A stretch of 17,531 bases of DNA from JADLEX01 sp964586775 (GCA_964586775.1 CAZPJD010000269.1:1-17531), one strand, 5' to 3'; shown: positions 1 through 6,695, counted from the stretch's first letter. Numbers and translations are program-made. The notes: generated from the sequence alone by a model not told the origin.

Positions 1-235
1 CGTTTTGAATCGAAAGCAATCCCCAAAGTGCATCGACAGTGAGGAATATTACGAAAATTGAGTTGACGCAACGCGCTAAAACGCGCGAATTCTCGAAGAA
101 TTTCGATATTATTCGGTTTTTGTACGCAAAGTCTGGCCGAACGAAACTGAATTGTAACCGATGGTCCTTTCGCGCCCGAAAAGACGAAGATTTGCGAACG
201 CTATGCGAACAGACAGGCGAGGAAATAGACTGGCT
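1..235. other. Intergenic stretch at left edge, no convincing gene
   Basis: This stretch is visibly less GC-rich than the rest of the window. A 66-codon GTG-started frame (39-239, +) exists but has near-even third-position base use, no ribosome binding site and no recognisable motif, and it runs into the C25 peptidase stop, so I do not call it. Two small inverted repeats are visible. One is cgcg-ctaaaa-cgcg around 72-86. The other is aattct-cga-agaatt around 89-103. Either could lie in the 3' untranslated region of the minus-strand peptidase gene, but neither has a convincing terminator T-tract. Confidence 0.5.
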
Positions 236-2353
236 TTAGCACCCGCAGGCGCCGTCGTTGTCCCGCGACGCGCCTTCCGAATCGCCTTCGTCGTCGTCGT
301 CGGCACTCGAATCGTCGTCATCGGAAGCGTCGTCGTCACCTAGCGTGTCGTCGTCCGCGACGTCGTCGTCCCCCGCGGTGTCGTCGTCGCCGGGCTGGGC
401 GAGCGGCTCGATGAAGCCCTCGAAGGGGATGCGGTTGCGCGCGGTAACCACGATCTCCCACGCCTCGGTGGGCATGGCTTCGTACGCAAACGTCGCCATC
501 CCCTCGGCATCGGTCCGGGCGACGAAGTCCGCACCCTCACCGAAGACGTGTACGAGCGCGCCCTCGACGCCGCCGCGCCCCTGCGCGATCGTCACCGAAA
601 GCGTCTTCGCCGTCTCGTCCCACGCGGCGACGGGTTCGTCGAACACGCTCGGCACGGCGCTCCACACGGGCAGATCCGGGTCGCCGAAGATGTGGAAGTG
701 CTGCATCACCTCCTGCGTCTGCCCGCCGGCGCCTTCCGGGTACTCTTCGTACATCCCCATTTTTCCGAAAAACGCCGCCGCGCCGAAGCTGTCCATGCCC
801 TCGGCGAAGTACCCGCGCGCCATCGCCTTGCCCAGGCTGTCGGTGTAGAAAAACGGTGTCAGCCGCGCCGCCGCGAAGACCGCCGCCGCGCCGCGGTCCT
901 CGCCGGCCTTCATGAGCGCCTCGGCGAAGCAGTCGCCGCCCCAGTCGAACGCGCCGTTGGAGCACGCGATCGACGAGATGACGGGCGGCATCCCGGCGTT
1001 TTCCAGTCCGACCGCGTCGGTGTTCGAAAACTGCGGGCTCACGCTCGACCACGCCTCTTCCCATCCGTGGCCGAAGTAGCTGATCCAGCTCCGCCCGGCT
1101 TCGAGCGACGCGGTCACGTTCGCGTTGGTGTTCTTGCCGTTGGACTGGAAGAATCGGTCCGCCACCGGGAAGCCGTACCCTTCCGCCTGATCGGCGCAGT
1201 AGCCCGCGTTCTCGTCGTCGAAGTAGTCCGAACCCGAAATCGTCAGCGCCGAGGTGAACCACGCGTCATCGGTCATGACCGGCGCACGCTCGTAGTCGAG
1301 CGTCTTCGTCACCTGCACGGCGATCTCTTCGGCCGTTTCGCCCGAAAGACGCCCGATGATGAAGTCGGCGAAGTAGTCGTCGCCGTCCACGGTCGTGTAG
1401 TCGTGATCGGCCAGCGTGCCCCATAGGCCCAGGAAGGTCGGCATCTGGTCGATGTCGCCCACCAGCAGCACGTAATCCAAGCCGCGCTCGTCGTTTGCGT
1501 AGCGATCGGCCAGGTACGTGCGGATCTCGGCCGCGGTCGGCGAATCGCCGATGTCGGATACCGGCACCACTTCGACGGCAAACCCCTTGCGCGCCTTCCA
1601 CTCGGCGAGCGGCGCGGCGGCGTCGCACAGACTGTCTTCGCATACGATCAGATACGCGCCATCGGCGGGCAGCCACGCGTTCTCGCCGTCGGCGACCTGC
1701 GTCGGCATGATCGCCACACGGCGCAGGATGCCGTCCATCGCCCGCGATACGCGGGGCGAAATGGCGTCCCCCTCGGAGCCATTCCACGAGATATCCAGCA
1801 CGACGCGCGTGGCGATCTCGACCGCGCCGTCCGCCCCGCGCCAACGCGCGGGATGGATCGTCACCGGCAAAACGCGCGCGCCGCCGATCGTCGCGACCGC
1901 GCCCGCGCGAACCGGCGACTCCGGCCACCAAGCGCCCGATTCGTATGCATCGGCGTCGAACGCGAAGGGCGTCGCGCTTCCGCCGTTGCGGTCCAACGGT
2001 TTTTGCCACGGCGCGATCTTCACGCCCGTGCGCAGATCCGTCTCGACCTCCGCCACGCGCACATCCGCGCCGGTCACCCCGGGCGGCAGCGCGACGAGCC
2101 GATGGACGAGGGGCAGGGCGGGTCGGCCGATTTCGGTCAGGCGGCCCGCGCCGTCGATGGCGAGCGTATCCCATGCCTCTCCTTCGATATCCGACGTCCC
2201 CCAGGACGCCTCGGGAATATCGACCACGAGTCGAAGACCATTCGCGGTCGGAGCGGACTGAACCGATAGGGTGTCGGCGGTCGCCAAGTCGGAAACGAGC
2301 GCCAGCACGAGCGCCAGCACGAGCGCCATGTTGAAGCCGAGAGTGGGACGCAT
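236..2353 (-). CDS. Secreted gingipain-type cysteine peptidase (family C25) with Asp-rich tail ending in Cys-Gly-Cys
   Basis: Predicted extracellular or surface endopeptidase of 705 residues. The start is the ATG at 2353, because GGGGAGAG lies just upstream and it leads straight into a signal peptide (MRPTLGFN, then a VLALVLALV core, cut near ATA-DT). A longer frame from 2386 has no ribosome site and overlaps a -10-like box. A propeptide-like region fills residues 30-225. The C25 catalytic domain spans about 225-565, with the His of SYFGHGWEE (H429) and the Cys of SSIACSNGAF (C464), matching the gingipain His/Cys dyad. An Ig-like beta domain follows (about 575-650). Next comes a linker of repeated DDDx units (about 655-691), then DNDGACGC at the extreme C-terminus. 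Gingipains of Bacteroidota carry a type IX secretion domain; I see none here. The tail may be a surface-sorting signal (inference). Substrate specificity cannot be read from the sequence. Confidence 0.9.
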   Translation of the reverse strand: MRPTLGFNMALVLALVLALVSDLATADTLSVQSAPTANGLRLVVDIPEASWGTSDIEGEAWDTLAIDGAGRLTEIGRPALPLVHRLVALPPGVTGADVRVAEVETDLRTGVKIAPWQKPLDRNGGSATPFAFDADAYESGAWWPESPVRAGAVATIGGARVLPVTIHPARWRGADGAVEIATRVVLDISWNGSEGDAISPRVSRAMDGILRRVAIMPTQVADGENAWLPADGAYLIVCEDSLCDAAAPLAEWKARKGFAVEVVPVSDIGDSPTAAEIRTYLADRYANDERGLDYVLLVGDIDQMPTFLGLWGTLADHDYTTVDGDDYFADFIIGRLSGETAEEIAVQVTKTLDYERAPVMTDDAWFTSALTISGSDYFDDENAGYCADQAEGYGFPVADRFFQSNGKNTNANVTASLEAGRSWISYFGHGWEEAWSSVSPQFSNTDAVGLENAGMPPVISSIACSNGAFDWGGDCFAEALMKAGEDRGAAAVFAAARLTPFFYTDSLGKAMARGYFAEGMDSFGAAAFFGKMGMYEEYPEGAGGQTQEVMQHFHIFGDPDLPVWSAVPSVFDEPVAAWDETAKTLSVTIAQGRGGVEGALVHVFGEGADFVARTDAEGMATFAYEAMPTEAWEIVVTARNRIPFEGFIEPLAQPGDDDTAGDDDVADDDTLGDDDASDDDDSSADDDDEGDSEGASRDNDGACGC
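2296..2328 (-). repeat. 12-bp tandem repeat inside the peptidase signal-peptide codons
   Basis: On the plus strand the unit cgagcgccagca occurs at 2296-2307 and 2308-2319, with a partial third copy to 2328. Read on the minus strand it encodes the repeating Leu-Val-Leu-Ala hydrophobic core of the signal peptide. Loss or gain of a unit would change the core by four residues without a frameshift. Confidence 0.8.
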
Positions 2354-2384
2354 GCGAGGTCTCTCCCCGAACAAAAGGCCCATC

Positions 2385-2390
2385 ATGATA
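2385..2390 (-). promoter_or_regulatory. -10-like box TATCAT for the C25 peptidase
   Basis: The minus strand reads TATCAT (5 of 6 to consensus) about 32 bases before the ATG at 2353. No good -35 is seen 16-18 bases upstream, so the call is weak. It argues against the more upstream ATG at 2386, which would lie inside it. Confidence 0.3.
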
Positions 2391-2576
2391 AATCAGGCAT
2401 TGAAAATCCGCCATGACCGAGCTTGGGAATCGCCCCGAACGCCGACATCGGTGGCGGCCCGCCCGGCCGGGCCCGGACTTTGTGATGGAATTTACGAAAA
2501 ACGGATTTCGGCAGTCCCCGCCGGGAAAAAAAGATCGACAGGTGCGGCCTATTTGGATATAAACGTCTAAAATATT
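2391..2576. other. Divergent intergenic region between C25 peptidase and Rrf2 regulator, with GC hairpin
   Basis: No gene is seen here. A perfect 6-bp GC stem with a 6-base loop lies at 2456-2473 (GGCCCG / CGGGCC), and within the same stretch 2461-2472 is a 12-bp palindrome. On the regulator side (about 2551-2577) the sequence turns AT-rich, which could act as an upstream promoter element. Confidence 0.5.
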
Positions 2577-2594
2577 CTTGACCTGAAGGTCGAG
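2577..2594. promoter_or_regulatory. Dyad operator candidate in front of the Rrf2 regulator
   Basis: CTTGACCT-GA-AGGTCGAG is an 18-bp inverted repeat with one mismatch between its 8-base arms; the inner GACCT/AGGTC arms are perfect. It covers the putative -35 of the regulator gene. Rrf2-family regulators commonly bind dyads over their own promoter, so autoregulation is a natural inference. The divergent peptidase promoter is about 190 bp away and could be a second target, but nothing visible shows this. Confidence 0.5.
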
Positions 2595-2606
2595 ACGCCG
2601 TCATTT
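2578..2606 (+). promoter_or_regulatory. Candidate promoter of the Rrf2 regulator
   Basis: TTGACC (2578-2583, 5 of 6 to the -35 consensus) is followed after 17 bases by TCATTT (2601-2606), a poor -10. The weak -10 fits a regulated promoter but lowers confidence. Confidence 0.3.
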
Positions 2607-2655
2607 CGCGGGGACGACCCGCTTCGCAAGGGGGCACCATGCTCCGGGGGGACAT

Positions 2656-3126
2656 ATGCTGACGATGAACCAGACCACCGGTTATGCGATCGTCGCCCTG
2701 TCGTATATCGCCGAGCACGACGACGAGCTGATTCTGGCCAAGGACATCGCCGAAACGGCGGATATCCCGAAATCGTACCTCTCGAAAATCCTTCGCGATC
2801 TGACGGTCGCCGGACTCATTTTTTCCAAACGCGGCTACCACGGAGGCGTCAGCCTGGCGAGGCCCGCGAACGACATCACCCTCTGGGAGATTCTTCACGC
2901 GACGCACGGCGGCAACTGGGAACACAAGTGTCTGCTCGGACTTTCGGAATGCTCCGACCAGTATCCCTGTCCCGTGCACGATTTCTGGTCGAAGGAACAG
3001 GTCAAGATCGAGCTGAACCTGCGCCGCATCACGCTCGCGAACGTCGTCAAGCACCCGCGCGAGTGGCGTAAGCGCATCTGGCCGAAAAAGCTCTCCGCGA
3101 TCGTCAATCGTCGCGGCCCCGAATAA
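2656..3126 (+). CDS. Rrf2/IscR-type transcriptional regulator with three Fe-S cysteines
   Basis: A 156-residue DNA-binding regulator, close to the usual family length. The N-terminal winged helix-turn-helix is recognisable: TTGYAIVALSYIAEHDD, then DIAETADIPKSYLSKILRDL as recognition region, then the wing SKRGYHGGVSLARP. After residue 90 come C92, C99 and C105 (KC-x6-C-x5-C), with the C-x5-7-C-x5-C spacing that holds an iron-sulfur cluster in IscR, NsrR and RsrR relatives. A cluster-sensing role in redox, NO or iron status is therefore likely, though which signal cannot be told. The ATG at 2656 follows a G-rich stretch (GGGGGG, 5 bases away); an ATG three codons later is the alternative. It converges on the glycosyltransferase gene with a 15-bp gap and stands alone, not next to isc or suf genes. 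Confidence 0.9.
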   Translation: MLTMNQTTGYAIVALSYIAEHDDELILAKDIAETADIPKSYLSKILRDLTVAGLIFSKRGYHGGVSLARPANDITLWEILHATHGGNWEHKCLLGLSECSDQYPCPVHDFWSKEQVKIELNLRRITLANVVKHPREWRKRIWPKKLSAIVNRRGPE

Positions 3127-3141
3127 TCCCGAAGAGTTCGA

Positions 3142-5346
3142 TCACGCGCCGTCCGGCGGCAGTCCGGGCTCGGGTTCTTCCGCCGGCGGCGGAATGGGTT
3201 CGTCCACCGGCGCGGGTTTCGGCGCACCGTCTCCGGTCGCGTCTCCGGTCGCCTCGCCCTCGACATCCTCCGGCGGTTTCACGCATCCGCCCGCCGCGCC
3301 CTTGCCGTCTTTCGAGAAGCTGGGGCGATAGGGATCGCACCACTCGACCATCTCGGCGGGGATCGTGCCGCGCTCGGCCATCTTGCGCAGGATGAACGCC
3401 AGCGTCGCGCCGTTGCCCGCATAACCGCGCTCGTAGAAGCGGTAGTAGCCCACCGGGTTGCTGATGATCGAGCCCAGGTACGCGGCCTGCAGCGGCGAGA
3501 GGTCCTTGGGCTTGCGTCCGAAGTAGTGCCGCGAGGCGGGCCCGACGCCGTAGAGCTTCGGGCCCCATTCGATGATGTTCATGTAGATCTCGAGGATTCG
3601 TTCCTTGGGCAGCTCTTCCTCCAGCCACCAGGTGATGAGCATCTCCTGAAACTTGCGCGACGCCGTCTTGTCGCCGCCGAGAAACAGATTCTTCGCGGTC
3701 TGCATCGTCACGGTGCTCGCGCCGCGTGCGAAGCGTTCCTGCCGGATGTTCGTGCGGATGCTGTCCATGATGTGACGCATCGCGAATCCGTTGTGGCGGA
3801 AGAAGCTGCCGTCCTCGCACGTCAGCACCGCGCCGACGAGCACGCGCCCCAGATCGTTGTAGGACACGAAGTCGGGATTCGACGGCCCCACCGTGATCGT
3901 CTTCACGTACTGGCCGTTTTTGTAAATCTTGTGCTCGAACGGGGCGTTGAGGGCGATCACGTTCGCATCGGGCGGCGGAGTGATGACGTGGAAATCGGTG
4001 ACCTCGACCGACGGTTCAAAGACGGTCGCGTTGGGATCGTTGAGATCGACGTTCAGGTCCACGCGCAACGACATGCGCCCCTCGACCTCGGCCCCTTGCA
4101 GTTTGGGTGCGAAGTCCTTGGGCAGCGCGTCGAGGGCCGCCTGGATCGGCAGCTCCTTGGATTGCAACGATAGATCGACGACGGGCTTTCGTCCCTCGGG
4201 GAACTCGACGCGGCACACCACGTCCATGTGCGCGCGCCCCATGAGCACGCGGGCCTCGGGAACCTCGACAACGCGCTGCGCGGGATCGACGACGACGCGC
4301 CCCACGGCGCGAACGGAGACGTCGCGAATGGGCGCGCTCGCGAGCCGCGGGTCCTCGAGATAGAGGTTGCGCAGCTCGCCGTCGAAATCGACCGGCAGCA
4401 CTCGGGCGTCGGATTCGAGCGTGACGGACACGCGCCCGTCCAGGCGCGTCTCATCGCCCACATGCACGCGGCGCGACAGGTAGGGCGCGATCGGACTGAG
4501 CGACAGGTCCTTGCCGCGCAGCTCGAAATATCGCGCGTCGTCCTTGACCATCGCGCGCAGCTCGAAGCCCCCGCCGCCGCCCACCACGAGGCCCTGGATG
4601 TCGGTGTCGAGACGGCGGCGGAGCAGGTCGATGAAGACGCGGCCCGACACGTCTCGCGTTTCCAGCACGCCCGGCCCGGCCTTGGCCCAGTGCCGATCGA
4701 TGAACTTCAGCGCGCCGCCGCGCAGATTGATCTCGAAGCCCAGCAGCGACGACATGGCCGCGCGCATGAGCACCTCGGGGTCCAGACCGGCGACCGGCGC
4801 ACCGTTGCCGTTGCCGCTTTCACTGGGCGCGGGGAGTTCGAGATCCGCGTGCGTGAGCCGGCCAATGCGCTCGAGCAGCGGAGCGGGCAGGCGCGGCTTT
4901 CCGGCCTCGTCCAGCTCGATCGTCCCCTTCGGCGCGACGAGGGCGATCTGACGAAGTCGCGCCGGCGCGCTCGCGCTCTGGCCGAGCTCGAATTCCAGAT
5001 CGACGCGCCCGACCTCGGCGAGCGGTGTATCCGTGCCGAGAGGACCGTCCTTCATCGTCACGCGAACGCCGGTGAACGAGGCGCTGCTCGTCATATTCGT
5101 CGTGAAACTTTCGTACGACACGCGCAGGCCGGTCTTGGCCTCCACCACCGCGAGCGCCGCGTCGATTTTCGCCGAGATAAGCCGGTCTTTGCCGCGCAGC
5201 AACCACGACACCGCGGCGACGGCCGACACCGCCAATAGCAGCACGACGAGCAGCACCGTGCGGGCGCGCTTTTTCCGGCGTAAAACTTTGGTCTTGTCGA
5301 GGGACAATCCGACCCCGGCGTGTGGAACCTTGTGCTGGCGACGCAA
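3142..5346 (-). CDS. Peptidoglycan glycosyltransferase (GT51) with N-terminal anchor and AsmA-like periplasmic region
   Basis: A 734-residue inner-membrane protein predicted to polymerise lipid II into glycan strands. A basic N-terminus and one membrane segment (about 30-49) are followed by a long beta-rich periplasmic region (about 55-450) that resembles AsmA/DUF3971-type repeats. The GT51 domain then spans about 485-660. It shows all family motifs: CEDGSFFRHNG with catalytic Glu511, GASTVTMQTAKNLFL, RKFQEMLITWWLE with second catalytic Glu568, then EIYMNIIEWG and LSPLQAAYLGSIISNP. No transpeptidase domain follows, so it is monofunctional. Typical MtgA proteins are only about 240 residues, so the N-terminal half is an addition. 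The tail (665-734) is Pro/Asp/Glu-rich. The start is a TTG at 5346 with no Shine-Dalgarno but with a promoter placed 8 bases upstream; a TTG 13 codons later (5307) is the alternative. The AsmA-like assignment is by pattern only. Confidence 0.87.
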   Translation of the reverse strand: MRRQHKVPHAGVGLSLDKTKVLRRKKRARTVLLVVLLLAVSAVAAVSWLLRGKDRLISAKIDAALAVVEAKTGLRVSYESFTTNMTSSASFTGVRVTMKDGPLGTDTPLAEVGRVDLEFELGQSASAPARLRQIALVAPKGTIELDEAGKPRLPAPLLERIGRLTHADLELPAPSESGNGNGAPVAGLDPEVLMRAAMSSLLGFEINLRGGALKFIDRHWAKAGPGVLETRDVSGRVFIDLLRRRLDTDIQGLVVGGGGGFELRAMVKDDARYFELRGKDLSLSPIAPYLSRRVHVGDETRLDGRVSVTLESDARVLPVDFDGELRNLYLEDPRLASAPIRDVSVRAVGRVVVDPAQRVVEVPEARVLMGRAHMDVVCRVEFPEGRKPVVDLSLQSKELPIQAALDALPKDFAPKLQGAEVEGRMSLRVDLNVDLNDPNATVFEPSVEVTDFHVITPPPDANVIALNAPFEHKIYKNGQYVKTITVGPSNPDFVSYNDLGRVLVGAVLTCEDGSFFRHNGFAMRHIMDSIRTNIRQERFARGASTVTMQTAKNLFLGGDKTASRKFQEMLITWWLEEELPKERILEIYMNIIEWGPKLYGVGPASRHYFGRKPKDLSPLQAAYLGSIISNPVGYYRFYERGYAGNGATLAFILRKMAERGTIPAEMVEWCDPYRPSFSKDGKGAAGGCVKPPEDVEGEATGDATGDGAPKPAPVDEPIPPPAEEPEPGLPPDGA

Positions 5347-5354
5347 ACGGGGAA

Positions 5355-5383
5355 TGTCTAATCGGCGGCGGGAAAGTGGTCAA
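5355..5383 (-). promoter_or_regulatory. Candidate promoter of the GT51 gene, nearly leaderless
   Basis: On the minus strand TTGACC (5378-5383) is followed after exactly 17 bases by TAGACA (5355-5360). Only 8 bases separate the -10 from the TTG start at 5346, so transcription would begin at or about two bases before the start codon. The gene lacks a Shine-Dalgarno, which fits. Confidence 0.45.
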
Positions 5384-5399
5384 GGAGCGGTGTCGCGAG

Positions 5400-5435
5400 G
5401 AAACGGGATCGGCCGATGGCGACCGAAACGGGATC
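5400..5435. repeat. 11-bp direct repeat GAAACGGGATC, 25-bp period
   Basis: Identical copies lie at 5400-5410 and 5425-5435, between the lipoprotein stop (5441) and the -35 of the GT51 promoter (5378). Between them is a GC-rich spacer containing CGGCCGATGGCGACCG, which can fold partly on itself. The period is about two and a half helical turns. This could be a paired regulator site for the GT51 gene, or part of the lipoprotein 3' end. No protein is assigned. Confidence 0.5.
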
Positions 5436-5440
5436 AGGTC

Positions 5441-5833
5441 TCAGACGGTGTCGTCGTCCGCCGCGTCGTCATCGACCGTGTCGTCGTCGCCGGATTCGGC
5501 GGGGGTGATGAAGCCGTGCTCGGGCAGGCACTCGGCCAGGTCTTCGCACACGGGCTTTTCCTTGTAGCACTTGTAGGCCGCGAGCCACATGTTGCCCTTG
5601 GCGAACTGGCACGACTCGTAGGCATCGTCGGGGTCGGCCGCGTTAATGTCGTCGAATGCGATCGTGATGCCGCACTCTTCGAGCTTCGCCAGCATCGGCT
5701 CGCAGTCGAACCACGGCGGGCCTTCGTCTTCTTTGTCGTCGTCGGAGCAAGCGGAAAACGCGAAAACCGCCGCCGAAAGAGCGATGGCGGCGACGAAGGC
5801 GAAAAACGCACGTCTGAGGCTGGCGCGAAACAC
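5441..5833 (-). CDS. Small Cys-rich lipoprotein with Asp-rich tail
   Basis: Predicted outer-envelope lipoprotein of 130 residues, function unknown. I chose the GTG at 5833 because it gives a textbook signal peptide: FRASLRR as basic n-region, a hydrophobic stretch, and the lipobox AFSAC with the lipidated Cys followed by SDDDKEDE. In-frame GTG (5848) and TTG (5872) codons upstream only add residues before the n-region and have no ribosome site. The mature part has six further cysteines (FDCEP, EECG, SCQF, KCYK, VCED, ECLP), enough for three disulfides in a periplasmic or surface fold. It ends in GDDDTVDDDAADDDTV, the same type of Asp-rich tail as in the C25 peptidase. It precedes the GT51 gene on the same strand, about 94 bases away, but each has its own promoter-like sequence. 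Confidence 0.75.
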   Translation of the reverse strand: MFRASLRRAFFAFVAAIALSAAVFAFSACSDDDKEDEGPPWFDCEPMLAKLEECGITIAFDDINAADPDDAYESCQFAKGNMWLAAYKCYKEKPVCEDLAECLPEHGFITPAESGDDDTVDDDAADDDTV

Positions 5834-5839
5834 GCGGCT

Positions 5840-5868
5840 ATTTGTCACGCGCGCGTTTGCACTGTCAA
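5840..5868 (-). promoter_or_regulatory. Candidate promoter of the Cys-rich lipoprotein, leaderless
   Basis: The minus strand has a perfect TTGACA (5863-5868), a 17-base spacer and ACAAAT (5840-5845, 3 of 6). The GTG at 5833 begins 7 bases after the -10, that is at the expected transcription start. No Shine-Dalgarno precedes it. Confidence 0.45.
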
Positions 5869-5923
5869 GCAACGCGGCGCTCTTGCGTTGGCCATCCGCT
5901 TCGAGCGAACTCGATTCGGAGAA

Positions 5924-6169
5924 TCAGCACTTCAGCAACCGTTCCAGCCCCTGTCGTCCGAGCCCCGTTTGGCGATCACTCAGAATGGCCGCCAGCGTGC
6001 CGGAGGGGAGCGATCTGGATTTCGTGGGAATGATCGTCACGCGCTTGCCGTCGGGAAACTGCTTCCACAATGCGACGCCATGGGTGCGATACTCGCCTTC
6101 GATCCAGCCGTCTTTCTTGAGGAGGCGGATGAGGTCTTTGCCGGAGATTTGGGGCAGGGATGCGCCCAT
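5924..6169 (-). CDS. hicA: HicA-family toxin (mRNA interferase)
   Basis: An 81-residue protein with the double-stranded-RNA-binding-like HicA fold. It opens with ISGKDLIRLLKKDGWIEGEYRTHG, continues KQFPDGKRVTIIPTKSRSLPSGTLAAIL and has a short basic tail. His30, in RTHGVALWK, sits where HicA toxins keep the catalytic histidine; most members read GSHH, so the neighbourhood is variant. HicA cleaves mRNA and tmRNA when not bound by HicB. The ATG at 6169 follows the TAG of hicB with no base between them, so the two are translationally coupled. The antitoxin gene lies first, which is the reverse of the E. coli hicAB order but common elsewhere. The final residues (LGRQGLERLLKC) go slightly beyond the usual end. 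Confidence 0.85.
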   Translation of the reverse strand: MGASLPQISGKDLIRLLKKDGWIEGEYRTHGVALWKQFPDGKRVTIIPTKSRSLPSGTLAAILSDRQTGLGRQGLERLLKC

Positions 6170-6481
6170 CTACGCGGTCGCGCGTACAGATTCCGTGAAG
6201 AACTGGACGAAGAGGTTCCCGTCGGGTTCGACCTCGGCGGGTTTCACCTTGCGCGGCTTGGTCTTGTAGAAATGGATGCCGTGTTTTCGGAAGAATGCCC
6301 TGAGCTCTCCCAGGGATTCCAGTGTTTCGAGGTGCAGGGGGATGAGCTCGCGAATCGCTTCGGAAGCCTCCTCGAGGCTGTCCCCGCACGCGGCCGTGCC
6401 CAACTCAGGGCACACGGCCGACCACTGGCCGTCTTCCGGCCGAAAAACGACCGACAGGACGATGTATCCGCCATTCGCCAA
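6170..6481 (-). CDS. hicB: HicB-family antitoxin
   Basis: A 103-residue protein. Residues 5-60 show the partial RNase-H-like HicB fold: YIVLSVVFRPEDGQWSAVCP, ELGTAACGDSLEEASEAIRE, then LIPLHLETLE. It would bind HicA and block its active site. HicB antitoxins often carry a C-terminal ribbon-helix-helix or helix-turn-helix that represses the operon. None is evident here; residues 65-103 are short and partly basic (YKTKPRKVKPAEVEP). How the operon is repressed is therefore unclear. The start is a TTG at 6481, supported by GGAGA eight bases upstream. An ATG a few bases upstream is in another frame. Confidence 0.85.
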   Translation of the reverse strand: MANGGYIVLSVVFRPEDGQWSAVCPELGTAACGDSLEEASEAIRELIPLHLETLESLGELRAFFRKHGIHFYKTKPRKVKPAEVEPDGNLFVQFFTESVRATA

Positions 6482-6556
6482 TTTCGTTCTCCGTTCATCC
6501 GAATCGACCGGTCAGGCCGGATGTCGGTTCGGCAACCCGTCCGATGCCCAAAAGAA

Positions 6557-6585
6557 ATTGTGCACACGCACGCTCGCGAAATCAA
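6557..6585 (-). promoter_or_regulatory. Candidate hicBA promoter
   Basis: On the minus strand TTGATT (6580-6585) is followed after 17 bases by CACAAT (6557-6562); each box matches consensus at 4 of 6 positions. The start of transcription would be near 6550, leaving a leader of about 70 bases that contains the GGAGA ribosome site of hicB. Confidence 0.4.
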
Positions 6586-6695
6586 GCGAAGACGGTCGTG
6601 CAAAGAAGCGGGTCAAACGCGGCCCGGTCGAATCCCACGCGTAACGCTCGCAACATCCCTAGCGATCCGCGGCGGATTTTTCGGCGATGTCGTGC

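Noticed and set aside
39..239. Small plus-strand gene of 66 codons
   Set aside because: Third-position base use is near even, unlike real genes here. It has no ribosome site, no motif, and overlaps the end of the C25 gene.
236..2353. Type IX secretion of the C25 peptidase
   Set aside because: The C-terminus is an Asp-rich tail with CGC. I see no T9SS sorting domain and no Por-type genes in the window.
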